Shown piece by piece: positions 32,384 to 41,655 of a stretch of DNA of 64,000 nucleotides (position 1 is the stretch's first letter; every line of letters starts with the position of its first letter). The DNA lies in assembly GCF_025506355.1 (NCBI RefSeq), contig NZ_JANZYP010000010.1, positions 1 to 64,000 on the forward strand, given 5' to 3'. Origin of the DNA: Sphaerisporangium corydalis (lineage in GTDB: Bacteria > Actinomycetota > Actinomycetes > Streptosporangiales > Streptosporangiaceae). A program made the translations under genes and the position numbers. Below the pieces are notes generated by a model. That model searched no databases. It worked only from the letters and a program-made list of their open reading frames with translations, and was not told the DNA's origin.

Positions 32384-33196
32384 TCAGGTCGTCAGGGAGA
32401 GGAGCAGGGCCCCCGCGATGGCGATGCCGTAGCAGGTTGCGGCGAGGGCCACGATTCGGGTGCGGCGGTGTTCGGTCCAGGATGTGCGGGTCAGCAGCCA
32501 GGCCAGGGCCGGGAGGACCAGGATGCCGTGCAGGCTGATCCCGTGGACAGGCTTGAGGAAGCCGCCGAGCTGGTAGGCCAGTCGCTGGTGGCCGGTGTTG
32601 ACCAGGGTCACCCCGCGGGCGATCATGGCCGCGCCGGAGGCCAGGCCGATGAGCAGGGTGACGAAACCGGCGCGGATCGCCAGCCGCATGCTCGGCGGCT
32701 GGTCGGGGTCGGTACGCAGGGCGTGCGCGGCGAAGGTGACCAGCACGGTCACCAGGACGGCGCCGCCCACCGCGAGCATCAGCGAAACCGACCTGTTCAC
32801 CGTGGTCTCGGTGTTGAAGTGTGACGGGACATGCCGCCATGCCTGGAGCGTGGTGCCGCCGACCTCGACGACGCAGTCGGCGGCGAAGACCGCGAGCAGG
32901 ATCGTCCGGGTGCGCGGGCCGACGCGCAGGTAGGAGGTCACCCAGGTGATCGTGATCAGGGTCAGGCCGAACGACAGGCCGAACGTGGCCGGCTTGCGCC
33001 ACGACACCGGCCCCTCCCAGGGCCCGCCGCTCACCGCGAACACCCCAAGGTGGAACACTCCGGCCACGAGCAGGGCCGCTCCCACGACGTAGCAGGCGCG
33101 CTCGACCCCGCGGGCGTCCGTCCAGGACGACGCCAGCGCGGCGAGGCCCCGGCGGAGTGCCGTCTCGTTCGTACGGTCGGCCGCTGCGGTGGTCAT
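32384..33196 (-). CDS. Polytopic membrane protein of unknown function
   Basis: 270-aa protein with about seven membrane segments (VVGAALLVAGVFHLGVFAV, PATFGLSFGLTLITITWVTS, TILLAVFAADCVVEVGG, LMLAVGGAVLVTVLVTFAAH, FVTLLIGLASGAAMIARG, GILVLPALAWLLT, IVALAATCYGIAIAGALLL). Conserved-looking His and Trp residues sit in loops. Similar uncharacterised proteins occur widely in actinomycetes. ATG 33196 has CAGGAG nearby. Confidence 0.7.
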   Translation of the reverse strand: MTTAAADRTNETALRRGLAALASSWTDARGVERACYVVGAALLVAGVFHLGVFAVSGGPWEGPVSWRKPATFGLSFGLTLITITWVTSYLRVGPRTRTILLAVFAADCVVEVGGTTLQAWRHVPSHFNTETTVNRSVSLMLAVGGAVLVTVLVTFAAHALRTDPDQPPSMRLAIRAGFVTLLIGLASGAAMIARGVTLVNTGHQRLAYQLGGFLKPVHGISLHGILVLPALAWLLTRTSWTEHRRTRIVALAATCYGIAIAGALLLSLTT

Positions 33197-33361
33197 GGGC
33201 ACTCCTGGGGTGGGGCGGTGATCGCCCACCCCAGGCTGGTCGTCCTTTTTCGGCCCTGAGGAGGGAGCGAACCGGTCGCCTCTCACGCTGCCGAATGCCC
33301 GGCGCCCGCGCATCGTGCGGCGGGCGGCTCCCGGTGTACGCCGGGGGGAGTATCCGAGGGG

Positions 33362-33766
33362 TCAGGGGAGGTTGCCGCGCCAGTAGGTGCCGCAGACGCG
33401 GAGTTTGGCGGTTCGCTTGAGTACCTGGCGGACCTGGCCGAACGAGATCTCGGTGCCCCAGTACTGGTGGATGACGGCGGTGACCGTGGTGCCCTTGCCG
33501 TTCCAGATGCGGACCGGGATGACGTGGCGGCCACGGTAGGCGCCGTCGTACCAGATGTCCGCCACGGGCTGCCGGTTCTGGGTGCGCTTCTTCACCTGGA
33601 GCGTGTGCCGGCCGTCCCTGCTGACGAGGGTGATCGGCGACAGCCCGGGAATGTAGGTCGACTGGCGGCAGGCGGCCGCCTCGGCCGGGAGCGTTCCAAC
33701 AACGGGGAGCAGGGTGGCCGCTCCCAGGGTCAGGGCCGTCAACGAGCGTGCCAGCCGAAGACGCAT
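33362..33766 (-). CDS. Small secreted protein
   Basis: 134-aa precursor with a Sec signal peptide (LRLARSLTALTLGAATLLPV, cleavage near AEAAA). The mature part of ~105 residues is basic and beta-rich with two Cys (ACRQSTY and LRVCGTYW) that may form a disulfide. No family recognised. Probably exported to the cell wall or medium. Confidence 0.65.
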   Translation of the reverse strand: MRLRLARSLTALTLGAATLLPVVGTLPAEAAACRQSTYIPGLSPITLVSRDGRHTLQVKKRTQNRQPVADIWYDGAYRGRHVIPVRIWNGKGTTVTAVIHQYWGTEISFGQVRQVLKRTAKLRVCGTYWRGNLP

Positions 33767-33947
33767 CGCCGTTCTCCTCGCGTTTCGATGTCGTGGGTCT
33801 CCCGGAGGACCGGCCCAGACGCTCTGGGACGGGCGGGGGCCGGTCCTCCGGGAGGCGGTGAATGGCGAGTGCAGCGTAAATCGGGGAGCCCGCGCGAAAA
33901 ACAGCATTCGATGGGTTCTCGGTGCGGATTCTCAGGGGCGCGGGGTG

Positions 33948-34799
33948 TCAGCCGTTGGCGAGGGCCTGGACGCGGGAGAAGTCGCCGTTGAAGAGGTCCT
34001 GGTCGCCGGGGAAGGTTCCGTGGTCGGCGAACTGCCAGATGGTCTGGTAGCCCCAGTTGTACGGCATCGGGCCGGGCGAGCCGTTGTAGTTGGCGAGCAT
34101 CAGCGGGTTGGTGGAGGAGAAGTCGCCGGAGTTGCCGGTGCACTGGCTCCACCAGCTCGTCGCGGTGTAGATGACCGGCCAGCGGGTGGTCCTCGCGTGG
34201 TACTGGTTGCTGAAGGAGAGGATCCAGTTGACCATGCCGGCCGCCGAGAGCCCGTAGCAGGTCGCGCCGTACGGGTTCCACTCCATGTCGAGCAGCCCGG
34301 GAAGCGTCCTGCCGTCCTTGGACCAGCCGCCGCCGTGCGCGATGAAGTAGTCGGCCTGGGCCGCGCCTGACGAGGTGTTCGGGGTGGCGAAGTGGTACGC
34401 GCCGTGCACGATGCCGACGTTGTAGGCGCCGGTGTACTGCTGGCTGAAGTACGGGTTGACGTAGCTGGTGGACTCCGTCGCCTTGACGTAGGCGAACCTG
34501 GCGCCGTTGGCGGCGACGCTGGACCAGTTGACGTTGCCCTGCCAGCCGCTGACGTCCAGGCCGGGGGTCTGCGCGGCGAACGGCCGGATGACCACGTCAC
34601 CGTTCCGCGGTGGTTCGTGCTTGGCGACCTGCGATCCCATCCAGTCCATCTCGGGATGGGTGACGGGGTTGACGGGGGTGGGGGCGGCCACGGCGGCGGG
34701 GGCGCCGAGCGTGACCGTCATGGCGGTCAGCGCCAGAACGGCGAGTGCCTTGGCGCGGGTGGTGAGGGCAGGGCGGGGCGATTGGGCGGGTGATGCCAC
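33948..34799 (-). CDS. Secreted GH25 lysozyme (1,4-beta-N-acetylmuramidase)
   Basis: 283-aa precursor: signal peptide at residues ~15-40 (AVLALTAMTVTLGAPAAVAA) and a GH25 catalytic domain from ~75 (PGLDVSGWQGNVNW, FAYVKATESTSYVNPYFSQQ, GAYHFATP, LPGLLDMEWNPYG with acidic catalytic residues, VIYTATSWWSQCT, IWQFADHG). It cleaves muramic acid linkages in peptidoglycan. No cell-wall binding repeats. Likely used in remodelling or competition. Confidence 0.92.
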   Translation of the reverse strand: MASPAQSPRPALTTRAKALAVLALTAMTVTLGAPAAVAAPTPVNPVTHPEMDWMGSQVAKHEPPRNGDVVIRPFAAQTPGLDVSGWQGNVNWSSVAANGARFAYVKATESTSYVNPYFSQQYTGAYNVGIVHGAYHFATPNTSSGAAQADYFIAHGGGWSKDGRTLPGLLDMEWNPYGATCYGLSAAGMVNWILSFSNQYHARTTRWPVIYTATSWWSQCTGNSGDFSSTNPLMLANYNGSPGPMPYNWGYQTIWQFADHGTFPGDQDLFNGDFSRVQALANG

Positions 34800-35177
34800 G
34801 TGATCCTCCGAGGGGGGTGTGCCCGGGGAACGGTCGCGAGACCGCGGCGGGTGTCCGTTCGGTGGCCGGATCGTGGTTGGCCGTGCGCCGCGGTGTCGGC
34901 AGAGCGGGTGGGCTCCTTTAAGGGGATAAGACCGATTTCCTTAGTAAATATCCTTCATCCGCCTCATGATGAAAGGTGTAAAGTTTCCTAACTATCCCAG
35001 TCTGATTGGCAGATCCGGCACCCACCGCAGGTCGTGAGGGGCGGACAGGCCAGGAGTGGCTTCGAGGTCCTGGGCCGATGGCGGGCTCCCCGCGCGAGGC
35101 GGTCAAGGGGTGGCTGGAGCGGGGCTGGATCTGGGGTGGACGGCGATGGGACATCGTTGGACATACCCCACTTTCGG
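34800..35177. other. Intergenic region upstream of the marR gene
   Basis: About 380 bases between the divergent lysozyme and marR genes. It holds an AT-rich stretch at 34918-34999 that could contain the lysozyme promoter and upstream region. No gene, RNA motif or clear repeat seen before the operators at 35178. Confidence 0.45.
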
Positions 35178-35213
35178 TTGCCTCGGGCAATAATATATAT
35201 TTGCCTTAGGCAA
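35178..35213. promoter_or_regulatory. Twin MarR operators
   Basis: TTGCCTCGGGCAA (35178-35190) and TTGCCTTAGGCAA (35201-35213) are palindromes with centres 23 bases apart. They enclose an AT-rich TAATATATAT that can act as the -10 region, directly before the marR gene. A clear autoregulatory layout. Confidence 0.75.
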
Positions 35214-35229
35214 CCAGATGGAGGCGGTC

Positions 35230-35796
35230 ATGGCGTCGAAGGAGAGCTGCGGCGAGCTGCTGGTGCGGTTGAGCGACATGGGCACCGTGATCAAGGCCGT
35301 GAAGCGGGACCTGCCGTTCGTCGGCCCCCGTACCGGCCTGGCCCTGCTGGTGGCGCTGCACAGGTGCGGTGAGCTGCGCATGGGCGAGCTGGCCGACCTG
35401 TTCGACGTCGACCAGTCCGTGATCAGCAGGCACGTGGCCGACCTGGAGGAACGCGGCTGGGTCGAGCGCGTCCCCAACCCCCGTGACGGGCGGTCCTGGT
35501 ACGTCCGGCTCACCTCCGACGGCCGGCAGGTCACGGAGAAGTCGCTCGCACGAGTCCGCGATCTCCTGGCCAGCACGCTCGACGACTGGACCGACGAGGA
35601 GATCATCAACCTCGCCGGCCTCCTCGCCAGGCTGCGCGACAGCTTCGACGCCCACCGGGACCGTGCCGCCGCGCACCACTCCCGCATGCCAAGGACGGCC
35701 CCCCCACCGCCCCCGACTCCCGCGGTCTCCGCGGTCCAGGCACCGGAGGTCACCACGGCCGCCGGCGCCGCCCAGGTAGTGAGAGGAATTCGATGA
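35230..35796 (+). CDS. MarR-family transcriptional regulator
   Basis: 188-aa regulator with a MarR core (GELADLFDVDQSVISRHVAD, LEERGWVERVPNPRDGRSWY, LTSDGRQV). An unusual ~45-residue Pro/Ala-rich C-terminal extension (RTAPPPPPTPAVSAVQ) follows. ATG 35230 has GGAGG upstream; ATG 35218 is an alternative. It overlaps the MFS gene by four bases (ATGA), so regulator and pump are one operon behind the twin palindromes. Confidence 0.9.
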   Translation: MASKESCGELLVRLSDMGTVIKAVKRDLPFVGPRTGLALLVALHRCGELRMGELADLFDVDQSVISRHVADLEERGWVERVPNPRDGRSWYVRLTSDGRQVTEKSLARVRDLLASTLDDWTDEEIINLAGLLARLRDSFDAHRDRAAAHHSRMPRTAPPPPPTPAVSAVQAPEVTTAAGAAQVVRGIR

Positions 35797-38315
35797 CAAC
35801 CGCAGTACCGGCCGGGGTGCGGGAGGCGGCGCCTGAGGCGGCCGCGCCGATGTCGCACCGGGAAATCTTGGAAGCGCTGTCGGGACTGCTACTCGGCATG
35901 TTCGTGGCGATCCTGTCGTCCACCGTCGTGTCGAACGCCCTGCCCACGATCATCGCCGACCTGCACGCGGACGAGACCACGTACACGTGGGTGATCACCG
36001 CGACGCTGCTCGCGACCACGGTCTCCACCCCCATCTGGGGAAAGCTCGCCGACCTGGTGAGCAAGAAGATCCTGGTGCAGCTCGGGCTGGTGATCTTCGT
36101 CGTCGGCTCGGCCATCGCCGGCGTCTCGCAGAATCCCGGGATGCTCATCGGCGCCCGCGTGATCCAGGGCCTCGGCGCCGGCGGTCTCACCGCGCTGGCC
36201 CAGGTGATCATGGCGGCGATCATCTCGCCGCGCGAGCGGGGCAGGTACTCGGGCTACCTCGGCGCGGTCTTCGCCCTCGCCACCATCGGCGGCCCGCTCA
36301 TCGGCGGCGTGATCGTGGACACGTCCTGGCTCGGCTGGCGGTGGTGCTTCTACGTCGGCGTGCCGTTCGCCCTCATCGCCCTGATCGTGCTGCAGAAGAC
36401 GCTGCACATTCCGGTGTACAAGCGCGAGGTCAGGATCGACTGGGCCGGCGCGACGCTGATCACCGCGGCGGTGTCCCTGCTGCTCGTGTGGGTGTCGTTC
36501 GCGGGCAACAAGTACGACTGGATGTCGTGGCAGACCGGCGCGATGGTCGGCGGCTCGCTCGTACTGGCGCTGCTGTTCCTTCTCGCGGAGTCCAGGGCCC
36601 GCGAGCCCATCGTCCCGCTCCGCCTGTTCCGCAACAGCGCGATCAGCCTCGCCGTGGTGGCCAGCCTGCTGGTGGGCGTCGCCCTGTTCGGCGCGACCAC
36701 GTTCCTGAGCCAGTACTTCCAGCTCGCGCGGGGTGAGACGCCGACGATGGCGGGGGTCATGACCCTGCCGATGATTCTCGGCCTCGCGCTGTCGTCGACC
36801 ATCGTCGGGCAGATCATCACCCGCACCGGCCGCTGGAAGATCTTCCTCGTCATCGGCGGCGTGTCCCTGACCGCCGGCCTGGGGCTCATGGGCTCCCTGC
36901 GGTTCGACACCCCTTACTGGCTGATGGCGATCTACATGTTCCTCGTCGGCATGGGCGTCGGCATGACCATGCAGAACCTCGTCCTGTCCGTCCAGAACCA
37001 GGTCAGGCCGGAGGAGCTCGGCGCGGCCAGCTCGGTCGTCGCGTTCTTCCGCACCCTCGGCGGCGCGGTCGGCGTGGGCGCGCTCGGAGCCGTGCTCGGC
37101 CACCGGGTCATCCAGTACCTCGACGAGGGCCTCGCCAGGCTGGGCCTGCACACCACCCTGACCAGCGGTTCTGTTCCCCACCTCGCCGACCTGCCCCTCC
37201 CCGTGCGGCTGGTGGTCCAGGGCGCCTACGGGCACGGCGTCGGCGACGTGTTCCTGTACGCGGCGCCGTGCGCGCTGCTGGCCCTGGTCGCCATCCTGTT
37301 CATCAAGGAGATCCCGCTGCGCACCGCCAGCGCCGAGGAGATGCGCAACGCGGGCACCCCGGAGGACGGGAACAACGGCTCGGGCCCCGGCCGTCACGCC
37401 CAGCGTGAGGTCCCGGAGCGGGTCACCGTGCCGGCCGACTCCGCGTACGGCACGCAGGAGCCCGTGCCGGTCGGCGCCTCGGTCGCGGCGGCGGAATCGG
37501 ACGTCCCGGTCACGACGGAGGCGTTCGTCCCCGCCCAGGCGGGCTTCATGGAGCCCCTGGAGGGCGGCGGCGTCCGGGGGTTCGTGCGGGGCGTCGGCGG
37601 GACCCCGGTGGTCAACGCGACCCTGACCCTGATCGATGTGCGCGGCGCCCAGATCGGCCGCGCGGTCACGCGGGACAGCGGGGAGTACGGCCTGTGGGTG
37701 CCCGGCGTCGGCACCTACGTCCTGATCGCCTCCGCGCTCGAACACGACCCGCAGGTGGCGACGCTGGCCGTCGGTGAGGCGCCGCTGGACTTCGACCTGG
37801 TGCTGAACGGGTCGGGCAGGCTGGCCGGCACCGTCCGCGACCCGGAGGGCAAGCCGGTCGTCCAGGCGACGGTCATCGTGACCGACGCGCGCGGCGAGGT
37901 GGTGACCACCGGCGTGACCGGCCCCGACGGCGCGTACGGCTTCGCCGGGGTGGCGGCGGGCAGCCACACCCTGGCGGTGAGCGCCGCGGGGCACCGTCCG
38001 GCCGCGCTGCCGGTCGAGGTCGGCACCGGACAGACCAGGCTGGACGTCGAGCTGCTGCCGACCGTCCGGGTGCGGGGCACGGTGCGCCTCAAGGACGGCG
38101 GCCCGCTCGCCGACGCGCGCGTCACGATCCTCGACGGGTCGGGCAACGTCGTCGGCTCGGCGACCACCGGGCAGGACGGCGAGTACGGTTTCACCGACCT
38201 CGCCGGCGGCCGGTACACGGTCGTCGCCACGGGGTACCCGCCGGTGGCCAGCGCGCTCGACCTCACCCGCGAGGGCGACGACGCCTACGACCTGTGGCTC
38301 GGATACCCCGAATGA
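35793..38315 (+). CDS. DHA2-type MFS drug exporter with carboxypeptidase-regulatory repeat tail
   Basis: 840-aa protein. Residues ~25-510 are a 14-helix drug:H+ antiporter of the DHA2/EmrB-QacA type (motif A-like GKLADLVSKK, motif C-like VFALATIGGPLIGGVI). A linker (~510-600) leads to three beta-sandwich repeats of the carboxypeptidase-D regulatory-like type, each beginning VRGFVRGVGGTPVVNATL, LAGTVRDPEGKPVVQATV or VRGTVRLKDGGPLADARV. Transporters of this class normally end near 500 residues. With 14 helices the tail should lie on the cytoplasmic side. Co-transcribed with marR. Confidence 0.9.
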   Translation: MTTAVPAGVREAAPEAAAPMSHREILEALSGLLLGMFVAILSSTVVSNALPTIIADLHADETTYTWVITATLLATTVSTPIWGKLADLVSKKILVQLGLVIFVVGSAIAGVSQNPGMLIGARVIQGLGAGGLTALAQVIMAAIISPRERGRYSGYLGAVFALATIGGPLIGGVIVDTSWLGWRWCFYVGVPFALIALIVLQKTLHIPVYKREVRIDWAGATLITAAVSLLLVWVSFAGNKYDWMSWQTGAMVGGSLVLALLFLLAESRAREPIVPLRLFRNSAISLAVVASLLVGVALFGATTFLSQYFQLARGETPTMAGVMTLPMILGLALSSTIVGQIITRTGRWKIFLVIGGVSLTAGLGLMGSLRFDTPYWLMAIYMFLVGMGVGMTMQNLVLSVQNQVRPEELGAASSVVAFFRTLGGAVGVGALGAVLGHRVIQYLDEGLARLGLHTTLTSGSVPHLADLPLPVRLVVQGAYGHGVGDVFLYAAPCALLALVAILFIKEIPLRTASAEEMRNAGTPEDGNNGSGPGRHAQREVPERVTVPADSAYGTQEPVPVGASVAAAESDVPVTTEAFVPAQAGFMEPLEGGGVRGFVRGVGGTPVVNATLTLIDVRGAQIGRAVTRDSGEYGLWVPGVGTYVLIASALEHDPQVATLAVGEAPLDFDLVLNGSGRLAGTVRDPEGKPVVQATVIVTDARGEVVTTGVTGPDGAYGFAGVAAGSHTLAVSAAGHRPAALPVEVGTGQTRLDVELLPTVRVRGTVRLKDGGPLADARVTILDGSGNVVGSATTGQDGEYGFTDLAGGRYTVVATGYPPVASALDLTREGDDAYDLWLGYPE

Positions 38316-38385
38316 CCGGAATGCCGCCGGTTACGGGTCACGTGGGGGCCGGGCGTGCCCGACACTGAGGGGAGGAGGAGGCGGA

Positions 38386-38877
38386 ATGATGTCTGACACC
38401 CAGACGGTGGCGCCCGTCGACGCGTCGGTCCCCATCGAGGAGTACGAGGCGTACTGCGCGGTCGAGCATCAGCTCGGCGTCCTCTTCCGGCGCTCCCGCG
38501 CCCTGTCCGCCGAGATGGGACGCCAGGTGCATCCCGAGCTGGAGCCGGGCGCGTACGGGCTCCTGGTCCGCATCGGGGACGCGGCGCCCGCCCGGCCGAG
38601 CGACCTGGCGGCCTACTTCGGCGTCGGCAAGGCCACGATCAGCCGCCAGCTCAAGGTGCTCGCGGAGCTGGGCCTGATCGGGCGCGAGCCTGACCCGCTG
38701 GACGGCCGCGCCCACCTGCTCGGGCTCACCACCGAAGGGCGCGAGCGGCTCGACCGGGCGCGCTCGGCCCGGCAGAAGCGCTTCTACGCGCTGCTCGGCA
38801 CCTGGCCCGAGAAGGACGTGCGGCAGCTCGGCCAGATGCTCGCCCGCTTCAACGCCCTGGCCGACAAACTGGACTGA
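38386..38877 (+). CDS. Second MarR-family regulator
   Basis: 163-aa MarR protein (RPSDLAAYFGVGKATISRQL, GLIGREPDPLDGRAHLLGLT, EGRERLDRAR). It follows the MFS gene by 70 bases with AGGAGG ahead of the start, so it may belong to the same transcript. It differs clearly from the upstream MarR. Confidence 0.9.
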   Translation: MMSDTQTVAPVDASVPIEEYEAYCAVEHQLGVLFRRSRALSAEMGRQVHPELEPGAYGLLVRIGDAAPARPSDLAAYFGVGKATISRQLKVLAELGLIGREPDPLDGRAHLLGLTTEGRERLDRARSARQKRFYALLGTWPEKDVRQLGQMLARFNALADKLD

Positions 38878-38894
38878 CACCTCGCACGGCCCGT

Positions 38895-38930
38895 CCGTCC
38901 ACACCGCGTACCTGCCGGCGGTGTGGACGG
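38895..38930. terminator. Bidirectional hairpin between convergent genes
   Basis: A 13-bp perfect stem (CCGTCCACACCGC with its complement), loop of 10, between the marR stop and the SPFH gene stop. Between hairpin and SPFH gene, a ~16-bp GGTCATTTGGTGGGGA word occurs twice (about 38933 and 38955), so the gene end appears duplicated. Confidence 0.75.
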
Positions 38931-38958
38931 TCGGTCATTTGGTGGGGAGAGCGGTGGG

Positions 38959-39927
38959 TCATTTGGTGGGGAGGGCGACGCCGCCGCTGTTGCCCGGCGC
39001 GTAGACCGTGATGCCCTGGGGGAGCGCCTTGAGCTTCTCGATCTCGGCGCAGGTCTTGCACCGGTCGTACCCGTCCTGCCGTGCCTTGTTCGCGTCGGCC
39101 TGCGCGCGGGCCTGGGCGACGGCCGCCTGGGCCTCGGCCACTCCGGCGAAGGCCGCCTGCGCCCGGTCGACCGAGGCCTGGACCTGGGCCGGCAGCGAGA
39201 CCTTGACCAGGTTGAAGCGCAGGTCGATCAGGAAGTTCGCGCCCAGCATCTGCCGGAGGTCGCGCTCCAGCGTGCTGTTGACGGCGTTCTGGACCTTGAT
39301 GAGGTTGGCGTTGTTGTCCTGCGGCGCCAGCCGCACCGGCTTCTGGGCCGCGCCGTTCTCCACGAAGGCGCAGGAGGAGACGAGCTCGGCGCAGCGGAAC
39401 ACCCCGATCTGGCTGCGCAGGGCGTTGTCCACGACCGGCCGGATGGCCTGGCCGAAGAAGCTGGACCAGCCCTCCTCACCGTCGTAGGGGTAGCGCATCT
39501 CGTTGTCCTGGCCGCGGAAGCGGCGGGTGCCGAACTTGTCGTCGAACAGCTTCAGGGTGTCGTGGTCGAGGTTGAGCGTGAAGTACAGCGTCCCCTCGAT
39601 GCCCATGTTGACGCCGTCGCCGCTCGGGACGGTCACGACGTCGACGCCGAGCAGCGTGCTGCGCTTGGGGTCGGCGGTGATGGTGTAGAACCGCTGCTGG
39701 GCCGGGTACTTGTGCACCTCCGACCACCAGCCCGTCCACGTGACGCCCGACGCGGGGTCGATCACCTGGCGGACGAGGTTGTCGTCGAGCGGGCCGCCGT
39801 CGCGGACGACCGCCACCTCCCCGCCGTTGGTGCTCTCCCAGCCGCCGAACAGGCCGAACAGGGTGACGATGGCCGTGACCAGCGCCGTCGCGACGGCGAC
39901 GAAGATCAAGGTGGGGCGTAATGACAT
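38959..39927 (-). CDS. SPFH/prohibitin-domain membrane protein
   Basis: 322-aa protein with an N-terminal membrane anchor (LIFVAVATALVTAIVTLFGLF) and an SPFH/band-7 domain (GGEVAVVRDGG, IEGTLYFTLN, FGQAIRPVVDNALRSQ, INVNLVKVSLPAQVQ-like region near 240). It ends in a helical Ala/Gln-rich coiled coil (~255-300) and a CKTC pair. Such proteins form membrane microdomain scaffolds. No NfeD partner is seen next to it. Confidence 0.85.
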   Translation of the reverse strand: MSLRPTLIFVAVATALVTAIVTLFGLFGGWESTNGGEVAVVRDGGPLDDNLVRQVIDPASGVTWTGWWSEVHKYPAQQRFYTITADPKRSTLLGVDVVTVPSGDGVNMGIEGTLYFTLNLDHDTLKLFDDKFGTRRFRGQDNEMRYPYDGEEGWSSFFGQAIRPVVDNALRSQIGVFRCAELVSSCAFVENGAAQKPVRLAPQDNNANLIKVQNAVNSTLERDLRQMLGANFLIDLRFNLVKVSLPAQVQASVDRAQAAFAGVAEAQAAVAQARAQADANKARQDGYDRCKTCAEIEKLKALPQGITVYAPGNSGGVALPTK

Positions 39928-40215
39928 CGGTGCCTCCTAGAACCGCTCGTGCCGAAGGGGTGGGCTTCGTCGTATGATCTCCCTTCAAGGTAGATTTCGT
40001 TGAACAATACGACAAGCCCCTGATATGACCATTTACTTACGGTCTTTCTGGCGAACGGGCGCGTGCGGGTGGGGCCGCCCGATACGGTGGAACCGAGGTC
40101 ACGGGGGATCACGTCGCAGGTCAGTGGGCCTGGTGCCGCTGGCGGGACGTTTGGTGTCATAGCGATGCGTGTCACTTCCTGACACCTATGGGGATTGGGC
40201 ATAATCTGTCCCGCT

Positions 40216-40434
40216 ATGGAGACGCGCTGGGTCGGGCCTGACGGCTACGAGATCACACCCGCGACGCGTGGTGATCGCCAGGTGCTCCGCCTCCGACGGC
40301 ACGGCGAACTCGTGGTCGACTGCTTCAGCATCGACGAACTCCGTCAGTTCGTGAACCTCGCCGAGCTGTGCGAGGTGATCACGGTGCCGTTCGGCAGCCG
40401 TTCCCCGCGCGGGCGGCAGGAAGCGCTCCGCTGA
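40216..40434 (+). CDS. Hypothetical protein (72 aa)
   Basis: 72-aa protein (TRWVGPDGYEITPATRGDRQ, VLRLRRHGELVVDCFSIDEL) that looks like a compact beta-alpha fold. No family recognised. It lies between the SPFH gene and the tRNA pair. ATG 40216 is chosen over the one at 40195 because the product then begins with a regular strand. Confidence 0.6.
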   Translation: METRWVGPDGYEITPATRGDRQVLRLRRHGELVVDCFSIDELRQFVNLAELCEVITVPFGSRSPRGRQEALR

Positions 40435-40640
40435 TCGCTGACGACGGGTCCGCGCCGGGCGTCTTCGCACGTCCGGCGGCGGCTCCTGCCAGGCCGCTCG
40501 CGGACAGGCCTGGGGGCACCCACAGTGGGGTCCCCATAAGGGTTCCCGGATGGGCGTTCTGATTCGCATCGGTCGCGGGGTCCGTGTATGGTTACACCTG
40601 TCCGCAGCGCGGCGCGGTGACGCGAACGCGAGCGAGACCG

Positions 40641-40713
40641 GCCCCTTTAGCTCAGTCGGCAGAGCGTCTCCATGGTAAGGAGAAGGTCTACGGTTCGATT
40701 CCGTAAAGGGGCT
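40641..40713 (+). tRNA. tRNA-Thr (GGT)
   Basis: Seven-bp acceptor stem (GCCCCTT with AAGGGGC), D-arm, anticodon loop ATGGTAA with anticodon GGT, T-loop TTCGATT; CCA not encoded. It is intact and followed by ordinary chromosomal sequence. Confidence 0.95.
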
Positions 40714-40929
40714 CGACAGCGTAAATGCCCTCTCCCGGATTGTCGGGTGGGGCTTTTCGCTTGTGGGTATCGGCGCGTGCAGACCAGTCGCCTGAAATGG
40801 GGAATTGCGGGGGCCCAGCGATCAGGCATACTGGGAGCACCCAGCCCAGATCGGGCACGCGAAACCGCGTACGCGATCGTCGTACAGGTCAGGTATCCTC
40901 TAGAGGCCGGTCGAGTTCACCGGCCCTGA

Positions 40930-41003
40930 AGCGGAGTAGCTCAGTCAGGCAGAGCAAGCGGCTCATAATCGCTGTGTCGCCGGTTCAAGTCCGGCCTCCG
41001 CTA
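40930..41003 (+). tRNA. tRNA-Met (CAT)
   Basis: Acceptor stem AGCGGAG with CTCCGCT, anticodon loop CTCATAA with anticodon CAT, T-loop TTCAAGT; a fully paired acceptor first base pair argues for the elongator form. It precedes rpmG, the usual actinomycete order. Confidence 0.93.
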
Positions 41004-41081
41004 CTACCCTGCCCGGTCCCTCTGTGAAGAGTGGCCGGTTCGGGTTGTCCATGTGTCCCAAACGTAGAAAGGCACTCCCAC

Positions 41082-41246
41082 GTGGCTGCCACCGACGTTA
41101 GGCCGAAGATCACGCTGGCCTGCCAGGAGTGCAAGCACCGCAACTACATCACGCGGAAGAACCGGCGCAACGACCCGGACCGGCTTGAGCTGAAGAAGTA
41201 CTGCCCCAACTGCAAGTGCCACCAGGCGCACCGCGAGACGCGCTAG
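41082..41246 (+). CDS. rpmG: 50S ribosomal protein L33
   Basis: 54-aa L33 with the zinc ribbon intact: CQEC and CPNC pairs in [20 protein letters not shown] and [14 protein letters not shown] start; the open frame upstream is incidental. GAAAGG precedes it. It follows tRNA-Met and is followed by the MaoC pair, as in many actinobacteria. Confidence 0.96.
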   Translation: MAATDVRPKITLACQECKHRNYITRKNRRNDPDRLELKKYCPNCKCHQAHRETR

Positions 41247-41655
41247 GGAAGTACTGCCGGCGGCTCCTCACCCGGCCGGGCACCGACCTGCCCCTGCCGG
41301 AAGGCCCGCTGCGCGGCGCGCTTGGCCGTTCTCGGGCCAGGCGCGCGATCGGCGTTCTACCCCCGGAAAGCTGATCCGCCCTTCCACGCGGCAAGGCCGA
41401 TCTCGTTTCGACGTCCGATGATTCGACGTTCGCTGCGGGAAGATCTTCACGACGCGGGAAGCCGGTTCGTCATGTCACGCGGGATGATCCGCTTTGCCAT
41501 GCGACGAACCCGGCCGTCCTGCCGTGCGAGGGAAGCCGATCCGTGCCGTGACGCGTTCGTCGGCGACTGCCGAACGTTGTTCTGTTACCGTCGGGCTCGT
41601 CAGCTGCGCGTTCCGAGAGGGCTCAGCTTCGCGTTTCCGAAAGGGCACCGGCACG
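41247..41655. other. Non-coding region between rpmG and the MaoC genes
   Basis: About 410 bases with no convincing gene. The promoter for the MaoC pair should lie near its right end (around 41570-41620, TTGTTC with TACCGT about a spacer too short to be certain). No structured RNA motif recognised. Confidence 0.4.

Noticed and set aside
35889-37994. Long 701-codon minus-strand frame opposite the MFS gene
   Set aside because: Arg/His/Asp-rich composition typical of the antisense of GC-rich coding DNA; the plus strand has a clear transporter.
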